Shown here: one piece after another, positions 6,276 to 11,940 of the stretch | Numbering within the stretch: the first letter of the stretch is position 1 | Layout: each line of letters opens with the position of its first letter | DNA from: a gamma proteobacterium symbiont of Bathyaustriella thionipta | GTDB taxonomy: Bacteria; Pseudomonadota; Gammaproteobacteria; Chromatiales; Chromatiaceae | Assembly (NCBI GenBank): GCA_025656895.1 | Contig: JAHXHF010000050.1 | Span: 1 to 11,940, forward strand | Direction of reading: 5' to 3' | Length of the DNA stretch: 11,940 nucleotides | The notes under the pieces: generated by a model | Told to the model about the DNA's origin: nothing | The model's input: only the letters and a program-made list of their open reading frames with translations | The model's database searches: none | Made by a program: the position numbers and the translations under genes

Positions 6276-7706
6276 TCAGTCTTTCTCTATTATTGTCAGT
6301 GCCTGCTGAAAACGCTGTTCAGCCCAGCTTGTTCCGCGTAATGCAAACATACGCCCCAGTTCAGGGCCGTGCTCCAAACCAGTCAGCGCCATGCGCAAAG
6401 GCATAAACAATGATTTGCCTTTAGCACCGGTTTTTTCTTTCACCGCATTCACAATATCCTTGAAAACCACTTCCTGAGACGCCACTTCAGCGGCCGTGCT
6501 GAAAAAATCAGCCCCCGCTTGTGTCATCATCTCTGTAGCTGAATCAGTGAAGTCAATTTCGACATCATAGAAAGCTTTGAGCAAGGGTGTTACATCAGCC
6601 GGCATTGATATATTATCGCGGATAACGGCGATGAGTGCCGCTCGTTCATCGGCCGGAACCCGATCCAAACCCTGCGCTGAATCGTGCCGCATACACCATG
6701 CCAGGAAGGCCTCATCATCCAGCTCCGCCAGCGCCTGCCTGTGATAAAAATCCAGCTGCGACTTGTCCGCGCGCGCCGGCGCACGCCCCAAGCGGTCCAG
6801 ACAAAAGCCGGCTTCAAGATCGGCCAGTGACAACAAGCCATCCTGTTCGTAACGATGCCCCAGACGCGCCAGAAAATTGGTTACCGCCAGCGGCAAATAA
6901 CCGGCATCCCGTAGTTCCGCCAGGCTCATGGAACCATTACGTTTTGACAAGGGCGCGCCATCATCACCCAGAATAAGCGACATGTGCGCATAATCCGGCG
7001 CCGGTAAATCCAGCGCCCGCAGTATCATCAACTGACGGGGTGTATTGGTTAAATGGTCTTCACCGCGCAACACATGGGTGACCCCCATCAGGGAATCATC
7101 CACAGCGTTACAGAAAAAGAAGGCGGGCGTGCCGTCGGCCCGGCGAATGATGAAATCACCGATATCCTGAGTGTTGAAATTTTGCACACCGCGCACACCA
7201 TCCTCGAAACAGATTGTTTCTTTTTCGGGCACACGAAAACGCAGCGTGGGTTTTTCTCCCTGAGCCATACGCGCAGCCGCTTCAGCTGCTGACAAATGCG
7301 CGCAAGTACCGGCATAGCGCGGCGCGTTACCGGCTGAACGTTGCGCCTTGCGTGACATGGCCAGGGCTTCGGGCGAACAAAAGCAGGGATAAACCTGCTC
7401 CGTCTGCTGCAGTTGAGCATAATATTGTGCATATACGGCCGAACGCCCGGATTGAAAATAGTCAGCTCCATTCTCGCCAGCAGGCCCCAGATCAGCCTGC
7501 ACATCCAGCCAGGCCAGATCCTGTTGCAAGGCTTCTACATATTGCTGCTGGCTGCGCTCCTGATCGGTATCTTCAATACGCAACAGAAAGCGGCCCTGTT
7601 TCGCCCTGGCAAAAAGAAAGTTGAACAGTGCGGTGCGGGCGTTCCCCATGTGCAGCAAACCTGTCGGGCTGGGTGCAAAACGGCTGATTATCGGTTTATT
7701 ATTCAT
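6276..7706 (-). CDS. gltX: Glutamyl-tRNA synthetase (possibly GluRS2-type)
   Basis: This 476-aa class I synthetase attaches Glu to tRNA. The HIGH motif is HMGN (19-22) in RFAPSPTGLLHMGNARTA. A zinc-binding insert is visible as C108-x-C110...Y131...C135-x-H137. RGEDHLTNTPRQ and IIRRADGTPAFFFCNAVDD are GluRS core sequences. The second signature reads GAPLSKRNGS (250-258), so the first Lys of KLSKR is Pro while SKR is kept. The anticodon-binding domain covers the last third. Some bacteria encode two GluRS enzymes, one of which mainly misacylates tRNA-Gln for later amidation, and the PLSKR form makes me suspect such a GluRS2, but sequence alone cannot decide. The start overlaps the upstream gene by 8 nt, with GAGAAAA as ribosome-binding site. 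Confidence 0.93.
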   Translation of the reverse strand: MNNKPIISRFAPSPTGLLHMGNARTALFNFLFARAKQGRFLLRIEDTDQERSQQQYVEALQQDLAWLDVQADLGPAGENGADYFQSGRSAVYAQYYAQLQQTEQVYPCFCSPEALAMSRKAQRSAGNAPRYAGTCAHLSAAEAAARMAQGEKPTLRFRVPEKETICFEDGVRGVQNFNTQDIGDFIIRRADGTPAFFFCNAVDDSLMGVTHVLRGEDHLTNTPRQLMILRALDLPAPDYAHMSLILGDDGAPLSKRNGSMSLAELRDAGYLPLAVTNFLARLGHRYEQDGLLSLADLEAGFCLDRLGRAPARADKSQLDFYHRQALAELDDEAFLAWCMRHDSAQGLDRVPADERAALIAVIRDNISMPADVTPLLKAFYDVEIDFTDSATEMMTQAGADFFSTAAEVASQEVVFKDIVNAVKEKTGAKGKSLFMPLRMALTGLEHGPELGRMFALRGTSWAEQRFQQALTIIEKD

Positions 7707-8082
7707 GTGTCAATTTTCTCAAAATATCGCTCATTTGTTGCTCGCTTACCGGCAATTCCAGAACCGCGTGTACCTGATAGCGTTGCAACACCTTATCCAG
7801 AAACGGTTGCCGGCCCGTCTCCATCAGCAGCACAACCCGTGAATCCAGTTTGTGGCGTTGCAGGGTAGCCAGCAGCGATTCAATATTGCTCATGCGATCA
7901 CGAAACATGGGGTCATAATTAAATTCGGTAACAATGACTTGCGGCTTGTTTTTTTTCAGCCAGGCAATGGCTTTGCGCTGGCTGGCCGCCGATGCCACCT
8001 GATAACCACACTTCTGGTACAAAGGGATAAAATTCGGATATCCGCCCAATTCAACAATGGACAGCAACAGCGCATCGGACAT
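7699..8082 (-). CDS. Degenerate receiver-like (CheY-fold) protein of unknown function
   Basis: This 127-aa cytoplasmic protein has no signal peptide or membrane span. Its alternating pattern (LLLSIVELGG, GYQVASAAS, PQVIVTEFNY, SRVVLLMET, HAVLELPVS) matches the beta strands of a response-regulator receiver domain. The active site is absent: no acidic pair follows strand 1, TEFNY replaces the phospho-Asp segment, and ELPV stands where K-P is expected. There is no output domain. It could be a phosphorylation-independent adaptor. I do not recognise a named family. The start is set at 8082 because GGAAG lies 5 nt upstream; an in-frame ATG at 8094 is weaker. It is the first gene of a leftward operon and its end overlaps gltX by 8 nt. 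This suggests co-expression with gltX and cysS, not a proven functional link. Confidence 0.7.
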   Translation of the reverse strand: MSDALLLSIVELGGYPNFIPLYQKCGYQVASAASQRKAIAWLKKNKPQVIVTEFNYDPMFRDRMSNIESLLATLQRHKLDSRVVLLMETGRQPFLDKVLQRYQVHAVLELPVSEQQMSDILRKLTHE

Positions 8083-8101
8083 GGTTTCTTCCATAAAAGT
8101 G

Positions 8102-8136
8102 TTAGCGCGTGCATGGTAGCGGCAAAAGCACGCTAA
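8102..8136 (-). repeat. Inverted repeat in the leader of the receiver-like/gltX/cysS operon
   Basis: TTAGCGCGTGC (8102-8112) and GCACGCTAA (8128-8136) are inverted repeats with a 2-nt bulge and a 15-nt loop. On the leftward transcript the hairpin is followed by CACTTTTATGG, a short T run just before the start codon region. It could act as an attenuator or operator. I could not identify a convincing leftward promoter in 8137-8200. Confidence 0.4.
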
Positions 8137-8213
8137 TAAAAGCTGCCAAAATTTCTGTTCAGCCTATAGAATGCCCTTCATCTGTCAGATCAGACCTTGA
8201 TTTCAGCCTTGAA

Positions 8214-8269
8214 TAGACAGTCTGAATACTGAATCAGGTATAATCTGAAACCGTTAAATCTAACAGGAG
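8214..8269 (+). promoter_or_regulatory. Promoter and ribosome-binding site of ppiA-ppiB
   Basis: TATAAT at 8239-8244 is a perfect -10. The best -35 is TAGACA (8214-8219), 5 of 6 bases but with a long 19-bp spacer, so an activator may help. AGGAG (8265-8269) sits 7 nt before ATG 8277. A small dyad ATCTG-T-CAGAT at 8180-8190 lies upstream in the divergent region and could be an operator. Confidence 0.6.
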
Positions 8270-8276
8270 TGCCACC

Positions 8277-8870
8277 ATGACTCAACGTCTTGTACTGATC
8301 GCCGCAGTCTTTTTCATGCTGATAAACACCGCTGTGTTCGCGGCTGACAACAATCCGCATGTACTGATGAAAACCAGCAAGGGTGATATTGAAATTGAAC
8401 TGTTTGCTGACAAAGCCCCCAAATCGGTAGCCAATTTTTTACGCTATGTGGATGAAGATTTCTACAATGACACCATTTTTCACCGCGTCATACTTGGTTT
8501 TATGATTCAGGGCGGAGGGTTTGATGCTGACTACAACAAAAAACATACCCATGACGGCGTACAGAATGAAGCCGATAACGGCCTGAAAAATAAACGTGGC
8601 ACGCTGGCGATGGCGCGTACCGCTGCACCTCATTCGGCTACTGCACAGTTTTTCATTAATCTGGAAGACAACAAGTTTCTCAATCATCCTGGACAGGATG
8701 GCTGGGGCTATGCGGTATTCGGCAAGGTCGTCAAAGGTATGGATGTCGTCAACACAATTGGAGATACCCGCACCGGTTCCGGCGGCCCTTTTCCCAAGAA
8801 TGTACCGCGTGAAATGATTATGATTAAATCGGTAGAACGCATTCCCTCCATCCAAACCTCGGAAAAATAA
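8277..8870 (+). CDS. ppiA: Periplasmic peptidyl-prolyl cis-trans isomerase, cyclophilin type
   Basis: This 197-aa cyclophilin carries a Sec signal peptide (MTQRLVLIAAVFF..., cleavage near VFA-A, residues 20-23), so it acts in the periplasm on Xaa-Pro bonds of folding proteins. The cyclophilin core is complete: KSVANFLRYV, FHRVILGFMIQGGGF with the catalytic Arg, AMARTAAPHSATAQFFINL, and GYAVFGKVVKGMDVV. Length fits bacterial PpiA. A short Ser/Thr-rich tail follows the domain. Its own promoter and strong AGGAG precede it. ppiB starts 3 nt downstream, and the two proteins share long near-identical blocks, so they arose by duplication. The assignment to PpiA rests on the signal peptide; a lipidated form is excluded because there is no Cys. 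Confidence 0.93.
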   Translation: MTQRLVLIAAVFFMLINTAVFAADNNPHVLMKTSKGDIEIELFADKAPKSVANFLRYVDEDFYNDTIFHRVILGFMIQGGGFDADYNKKHTHDGVQNEADNGLKNKRGTLAMARTAAPHSATAQFFINLEDNKFLNHPGQDGWGYAVFGKVVKGMDVVNTIGDTRTGSGGPFPKNVPREMIMIKSVERIPSIQTSEK

Positions 8871-8873
8871 AAC

Positions 8874-9359
8874 ATGATTAAATTTACCACGAACCACGGC
8901 GAATTCAGACTGGAACTGGACGAAGCCAAAGCACCTGAAACCTGCCGTAACTTTATCGACTATGTTGAATCCGGCCATTTTGACGGGACTATTTTTCACC
9001 GCGTCATTCCCAACTTTATGATTCAGGGGGGTGGCTTTACTCCGGGCATGGAACAAAAATCCACTCAAGCCCCTATCAAAAATGAAGCGGACAATGGCTT
9101 GTCCAACGTCAAAGGCAGCGTTGCCATGGCGCGTACTGGTGACCCGCATTCAGCCACCGCGCAGTTTTTTATCAACGTGAAAGATAATAATTTTCTCGAT
9201 TTTCCGGGCCAGGACGGCTGGGGCTATTGCGTCTTCGGTAAAATCAGCGACGGCATGGATGTTATTGAAAAAATTAAAAGTGTCAGTACCGGTAATAATG
9301 GCCCGCACGCCGATGTGCCGGTAGAAGATGTCATTATCGAAAAGGCCGAAGTGGAATAA
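8874..9359 (+). CDS. ppiB: Cytoplasmic peptidyl-prolyl cis-trans isomerase, cyclophilin type
   Basis: This 161-aa cyclophilin lacks a signal peptide and begins directly at the first strand (MIKFTTNHGEFRLEL), so it is cytoplasmic. Length is close to E. coli PpiB (164 aa). Core motifs are FHRVIPNFMIQGGGF with the catalytic Arg, AMARTGDPHSATAQFFINV, and GYCVFGKISDGMDVIEKI. The start lies 3 nt after the ppiA stop, with GGAAAAA in the end of ppiA as ribosome-binding site, so it is probably cotranscribed and coupled. In E. coli ppiB lies beside lpxH and near cysS. The same neighbours occur here, but a roughly 200-bp palindromic element now separates ppiB from lpxH. Confidence 0.95.
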   Translation: MIKFTTNHGEFRLELDEAKAPETCRNFIDYVESGHFDGTIFHRVIPNFMIQGGGFTPGMEQKSTQAPIKNEADNGLSNVKGSVAMARTGDPHSATAQFFINVKDNNFLDFPGQDGWGYCVFGKISDGMDVIEKIKSVSTGNNGPHADVPVEDVIIEKAEVE

Positions 9360-9372
9360 GTCCCTTAAGTGA

Positions 9373-9569
9373 CTCACAAAGACGCTAGCCCGGAAATTTC
9401 ATGAATTCGCATGATGATCGCGCAGCCTATTGATTTTACAAGGAATTATCTGAGGGCGCCCGTATCCATGAATACGGGCAACTGAAGAAAATTTCTTGTA
9501 GAATCAAGAGGCAAGCGAGGGCGTGTGTAATTCATGAATTTTCGGGCTAGATTCCGGTGTCTTTGTGAG
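9373..9569. mobile_element. Long-palindrome MITE-like element between ppiB and lpxH
   Basis: The 197-bp segment folds on itself almost end to end. Outer arms: CTCACAAAGAC (9373-9383) with GTCTTTGTGAG (9559-9569). Next: CTAGCCCG (9385-9392) with CGGGCTAG (9543-9550). Then about 9393-9407 with 9529-9542, both ending in TTCATGAATT or its complement. An inner arm pairs 9430-9447 with 9490-9507 (16 of 18). The apex is a perfect 8-bp stem GCCCGTAT/ATACGGGC (9458-9465, 9472-9479) with a 6-nt loop. It has no convincing ORF. Terminal inverted repeats, size and lack of coding fit a miniature inverted-repeat element. I see no clear target-site duplication. As RNA it would form one long hairpin that could terminate or stabilise the ppi transcript. 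Confidence 0.75.
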
Positions 9570-9577
9570 CAAAGCGC

Positions 9578-10309
9578 ATGACCAGCCGAATCTTTATCTC
9601 GGATCTGCACCTCTGCGACGAGCAAGCACAGACGCTTGATTTTTTTCTGCACTTTTTAGCCCGACAGGCCAGCCAGGTGGATGAGTTATACATACTGGGC
9701 GACCTGTTCGATAGCTGGATAGGTGATGACAACCGCGCCGCACCCATCCCGCAGGTCGTGAAAGCACTCCAAGCTCTTGGCAAACAGAATACCCGGCTTT
9801 TTTTAATGCATGGCAACCGGGATTTTTTAATGGGCAAAGCTTTTTGCCGGGCCACTGGCGCACAACTGCTGCAAGACCCTCATTGTTTACAACTGCAATC
9901 CTGTAAAATCCTGCTCATGCATGGTGATCTTTTGTGTACCGATGATGTGCCCTACCAACAATTTCGCGCACAAATCCGTCAGCCTGCTTTTATACAGGAT
10001 TTTTTATCACGCCCGCTGCAGGAACGCGCTGCAATAGCCCGCCAGTACCGGCAAAAAAGCATGGCGGCCCAACCTGAAAAAAGTGGGGATATTATGGATG
10101 TGAATGAAAACGCGGTACGTGATGTTTTGCAACAATATGCCGCCGACATACTCATTCACGGCCACACTCATCGCCCCGCTGTACATGAAGATGAACAGCA
10201 GCGTATCCGCTATGTATTATCGGACTGGCAGCCGCATGCAGCGACCATCCTGAAACAGGATAGCGATGGTTTTAAACTGCTGAAAATTCAGCCGGCAAGC
10301 GGCCCTTGA
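9578..10309 (+). CDS. lpxH: UDP-2,3-diacylglucosamine diphosphatase
   Basis: This 243-aa calcineurin-like metallophosphoesterase cleaves UDP-2,3-diacylglucosamine to lipid X and UMP, the fourth step of lipid A synthesis, as a peripheral inner-membrane enzyme. All metal-site motifs are present: D9-L-H11, G41-D42-LF-D45, G79-N80-R81-D82, H115-G-D117 and G195-H196-T-H198, each one residue later than in the E. coli protein. The insertion lid around 120-165 holds the basic RQYRQKSM segment typical of LpxH. The start codon is 8 nt after the palindromic element, and the only Shine-Dalgarno-like sequence, GTGAG at 9565-9569, is the element's own terminus. No separate promoter is evident. The 3' end overlaps the convergent ArnD-like gene by 22 nt. 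Confidence 0.95.
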   Translation: MTSRIFISDLHLCDEQAQTLDFFLHFLARQASQVDELYILGDLFDSWIGDDNRAAPIPQVVKALQALGKQNTRLFLMHGNRDFLMGKAFCRATGAQLLQDPHCLQLQSCKILLMHGDLLCTDDVPYQQFRAQIRQPAFIQDFLSRPLQERAAIARQYRQKSMAAQPEKSGDIMDVNENAVRDVLQQYAADILIHGHTHRPAVHEDEQQRIRYVLSDWQPHAATILKQDSDGFKLLKIQPASGP

Positions 10310-11103
10310 ACAGCCAGCGGTGTGTGCCGCCCGGCTATCACTTCCCAGGCAATATAACATTTCGGTAATGATTGCCGCTTCAATGAGTCATAAATGGATT
10401 GCAAGGGGCCTATTTCCCGCTGCGAACCCCGCCACATAACCAGCATCTTTTCCAGAAAAGGCAGCATGGTTTTTCCGTGCCGGTCAGCATCAAAGGCAAA
10501 CACATGTCCGTACGGGCTTGGGTACTGGCTTTCCATATAAATATGTTCATGCACATTATCAGCTGTAACCGCTTCCTGCGGCAGCATTTCATCAATAGTC
10601 GGCAAACTGACCGGTATTTGAATGCAGCCCGATTCACCGGCAGGAGATAGCGGGATAAAAGGGGTTTTGCCGCGCGTATCGCTGGCATAAACAAAACCAT
10701 GCTGCTGTTCCAGCACACTGGTTTCCGCATTCATCTGGCCGTCTGGCGCACTGAAAAACAGCGGCATGGTAGCCGTCAGTTCCTGATATACATGCGTCGC
10801 CAGCCGCATCTGTTTCTCAACCCAGCGGGCATCACGCTGACTGGCTGATTTTGCCCATTCATCAGCGTCATAGCCCAGCACACCCAGTTCATGTCCGGCC
10901 TCTTTTACCGCCAGGCAAAGCGCCTGCCGTTCTTTAGCCGCACGTCCAGCCAGCAAGCCGGATAAAAAACCACCCGCAAAGGGCTGCATGGCAAAGGCAA
11001 AACTGACCCGGGTATCATAGGTTTTGAACAATTCCAGCAGGCCCGGAAGCGCCGTCAGAGCGGTTTGCGCATGACGAACCTCTATCTTGATAGCAACAAA
11101 CAT
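10288..11103 (-). CDS. ArnD-like NodB-fold protein lacking the usual metal ligands
   Basis: This 271-aa protein has no signal peptide. It resembles ArnD-type deformylases of undecaprenyl-phosphate aminoarabinose synthesis across the chain: VSFAFAMQPFAGGF, GHELGV, GFVYASDTRGKTPFIPL (137-152) and IQIPVSLPTIDEML (161-174). The catalytic motifs are degenerate. IDVD of ArnD is I7-E8-V9-R10, so the metal-binding Asp is Arg. The HxxxH motif after GHE(L/V)G becomes L76 and A80. The PGWR-like motif reads SAPDGQMN, and the late His motif reads FAFDAD. It is therefore either a pseudoenzyme or uses another chemistry. The start is placed at the first strand, with no strong Shine-Dalgarno sequence. It follows a lipoprotein gene by 27 nt on the same strand and converges on lpxH. 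The fold call is reasonably firm. The substrate is unknown. Confidence 0.7.
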   Translation of the reverse strand: MFVAIKIEVRHAQTALTALPGLLELFKTYDTRVSFAFAMQPFAGGFLSGLLAGRAAKERQALCLAVKEAGHELGVLGYDADEWAKSASQRDARWVEKQMRLATHVYQELTATMPLFFSAPDGQMNAETSVLEQQHGFVYASDTRGKTPFIPLSPAGESGCIQIPVSLPTIDEMLPQEAVTADNVHEHIYMESQYPSPYGHVFAFDADRHGKTMLPFLEKMLVMWRGSQREIGPLQSIYDSLKRQSLPKCYIAWEVIAGRHTPLAVQGPLAG

Positions 11104-11130
11104 GAGACTGGGAAATGACGGCTTAAATAA

Positions 11131-11337
11131 TCAATTATAGCGTTCCATGATTTTTTCTTTAGCCGCTTCGTACTCATCTTTGTTAATAATGCCTTTGTCA
11201 TAACTGGCTTTTAGATCAATGAGTTGCTGACCCATGGTGGTACTTGAATTATCCACAACCGTATCACTACCGCCACAGCCGCCCACAAGCAGCATGCTGG
11301 ACAGCAAAACAACAGACAGAAAAGATTTTTTCATCAT
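11131..11337 (-). CDS. Small lipoprotein with SHOCT domain
   Basis: This 68-aa protein has a lipoprotein signal peptide: MMKK, hydrophobic core and lipobox V18-G-G-C21, so Cys21 would be lipidated. Residue +2 is Gly, not Asp, which favours sorting to the outer membrane. Residues about 38-67 (QLIDLKASYDKGIINKDEYEAAK...) match the SHOCT pattern, a short amphipathic helical motif found at the ends of many bacterial proteins and thought to mediate oligomerisation or binding. GAGGG lies 4 nt before ATG 11337; an adjacent ATG at 11334 is an alternative. It is divergent from the Fe-S gene and is followed after 27 nt by the ArnD-like gene. The specific role is unknown. Confidence 0.8.
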   Translation of the reverse strand: MMKKSFLSVVLLSSMLLVGGCGGSDTVVDNSSTTMGQQLIDLKASYDKGIINKDEYEAAKEKIMERYN

Positions 11338-11442
11338 AATTCCCTCAAAATGAATATTAGAACTTTTTAAATACTGTGGGTTAAACTATACCCTGAAATA
11401 GCGGCGGAATGAACCTGCTGCACCATCACAGGAGTTTAACCT
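11338..11442. promoter_or_regulatory. Divergent intergenic region with candidate operator and ribosome-binding site
   Basis: This 105-nt region separates the leftward lipoprotein and the rightward Fe-S gene. For the rightward gene TATACC (11387-11392) is a possible -10 with no good -35, and CAGGAG (11429-11434) is a strong Shine-Dalgarno sequence 8 nt before ATG 11443. Leftward, TAATAT near 11352-11357 is a possible -10. GGGT (11378-11381) and ACCC (11390-11393) are inverted around an AT-rich core, a weak operator candidate. I see no clear IscR box. Confidence 0.35.
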
Positions 11443-11799
11443 ATGTCCAGCGTACAATTCGACCCTATCCTCTCCGATGAAGTAAAAATTTCGGATGAAG
11501 CCGAACAGCAACTGAAAACACTCATTGATGCCGAAGAAGAAATTACCGGTGTGCGTATCTTCGTTTCCGGTGGCGGCTGTGGTGGCATGAGTTATGGCAT
11601 GACTTTCGTTGAAAGTCCCAGCGAGTATGACTGTGTTAAACAGCAGGGTGACGTCAAAGTATATGTTGACGCAGTGGCACTGGGATTTCTTTCCGGCGTG
11701 GAAATCGATTATCGCCAGGAAGGACTGAACCGCAGCTTTGTATTCAAAAACGTTTTTGCCAGTACCGGTGGTTCCGGTGCTTGTGGTGGCTGTTCATAA
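11443..11799 (+). CDS. IscA/ErpA/HesB-type iron-sulfur cluster carrier or insertion protein
   Basis: This 118-aa cytoplasmic A-type Fe-S protein is close to the usual family length (about 105-120 aa). The first conserved Cys is C46 in SGGGCGGMSYGMTF, the family's GGCSGF-type block. VDAVALGFLSGVEIDYRQEGLNRSFVFKN matches the central strand and helix before the C-terminal ligands. The C-terminus is STGGSGACGGCS, with C114 and C117 spaced CxxC, whereas IscA, SufA and ErpA usually end C-x-C. Members bind iron or an Fe-S cluster with these three Cys and pass it to apo-targets. I leave out a symbol because the CxxC ending prevents choosing between ErpA and another A-type subgroup. The start is supported by CAGGAG 8 nt upstream. 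No isc or suf gene is in the window. Confidence 0.88.
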   Translation: MSSVQFDPILSDEVKISDEAEQQLKTLIDAEEEITGVRIFVSGGGCGGMSYGMTFVESPSEYDCVKQQGDVKVYVDAVALGFLSGVEIDYRQEGLNRSFVFKNVFASTGGSGACGGCS

Positions 11800-11801
11800 T
11801 A

Positions 11802-11815
11802 AGGGGTTGTCCCCT
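11802..11815 (+). terminator. Weak hairpin after the Fe-S gene
   Basis: AGGGG (11802-11806) and CCCCT (11811-11815) form a 5-bp GC-rich stem with a 4-nt loop, 2 nt after the stop codon. There is no T tract, so intrinsic termination is doubtful. It may only stabilise the 3' end. Confidence 0.3.
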
Positions 11816-11851
11816 GATGGAATCTGCGGGTATCCAGGCCTGGCTTAAGCT

Positions 11852-11940
11852 AGGAGTCTGTCGGACTTAGGCTGATTCTACTGCGGCGATGGGAAACCGG
11901 TGCATTTTTCCGATCTTTTTCGTTGCGTAGACCCACTATG
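11852..11940 (+). repeat. Second copy of the two-hairpin repeat, running to the window edge
   Basis: Positions 11852-11880 are identical to 4767-4795, and similarity continues to 11912. This copy keeps the GTC-tgtcg-GAC hairpin. It has a better second hairpin than the other copy: GATGGGAAA (about 11888-11896) pairs with TTTCCGATC (about 11907-11915) with one mismatch. The sequence beyond 11912 (ending ...GTAGACCCACTATG) has no counterpart at the first copy. This copy may therefore be the end of a longer element, such as an IS or a REP-associated transposase unit, lying to the right of the window. Confidence 0.65.

Noticed and set aside
5875..6309. 144-codon open frame antisense to the start of cysS.
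   Set aside because: It lies opposite the conserved catalytic core of cysS, has no ribosome-binding site or family signature.
8439..9149. Long antisense open frame (236 codons) across ppiA and ppiB.
   Set aside because: It is the mirror of two well-supported cyclophilins, and its internal similarity simply reflects the tandem paralogues.
11834..11850. Adjacent palindromes CCAGGCCTGG and GCTTAAGC just before the right-edge repeat.
   Set aside because: Too short to be terminators or att sites on their own, with no counterpart at the 4767 copy; possibly insertion-site sequence only.
1..11940. tRNA, rRNA, CRISPR arrays, phage genes or a complete transposase.
   Set aside because: I looked for cloverleaf-like segments, regularly spaced direct repeats and transposase motifs and saw none. 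Apart from the two repeat families described, the window is compact coding DNA.

Overview
The window looks like chromosomal DNA from a Gram-negative gammaproteobacterium outside the Enterobacterales. The evidence is lipid A chemistry (LpxH), an outer-membrane barrel protein, a lipoprotein, and the gammaproteobacterial association of cysS, ppiB and lpxH. Base composition looks intermediate by eye. I cannot name the genus.

Layout. (1) 99-914: an LpxO-like aspartyl/asparaginyl beta-hydroxylase-fold enzyme, closed by a good intrinsic terminator. (2) 1084-4735: a rightward metal-uptake operon. It contains a small His/Cys-motif membrane protein of DUF2946 type, a coiled-coil outer-membrane beta-barrel protein, a ZnuA-like binding protein and a ZnuB-like permease (ATGA overlap with znuA). 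No ATPase gene is present. Two hairpins lie in the leader before the barrel gene. (3) 4736-4890: a short convergent gap holding a degenerate copy of a roughly 60-bp repeat whose second copy runs off the right edge of the window. (4) 8082-4891, leftward: a tightly packed operon of a degenerate receiver-like protein, gltX and cysS, with an 8-nt overlap and then a 2-nt gap. (5) 8214-10309, rightward: ppiA (periplasmic cyclophilin), ppiB (cytoplasmic cyclophilin), a roughly 200-bp long-hairpin element resembling a MITE, and lpxH, whose start codon lies 8 nt beyond that element. (6) 11337-10288, leftward: a SHOCT-domain lipoprotein and an ArnD-like NodB-fold protein that has lost its metal ligands and ends inside lpxH. 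(7) 11443-11799: an IscA/ErpA/HesB-type Fe-S protein with a C-terminal CxxC, followed by the second repeat copy.

Most genes are housekeeping: tRNA charging, prolyl isomerisation, lipid A synthesis and Fe-S assembly. An envelope theme recurs (LpxO-like, LpxH, ArnD-like, outer-membrane barrel, lipoprotein). The most unusual items are the palindromic element upstream of lpxH, the two-hairpin repeat family, the ArnD-like pseudoenzyme, the pseudo-receiver heading the aminoacyl-tRNA synthetase operon, and the zinc transporter operon without an ATPase. I found no phage, CRISPR array, rRNA or tRNA gene.
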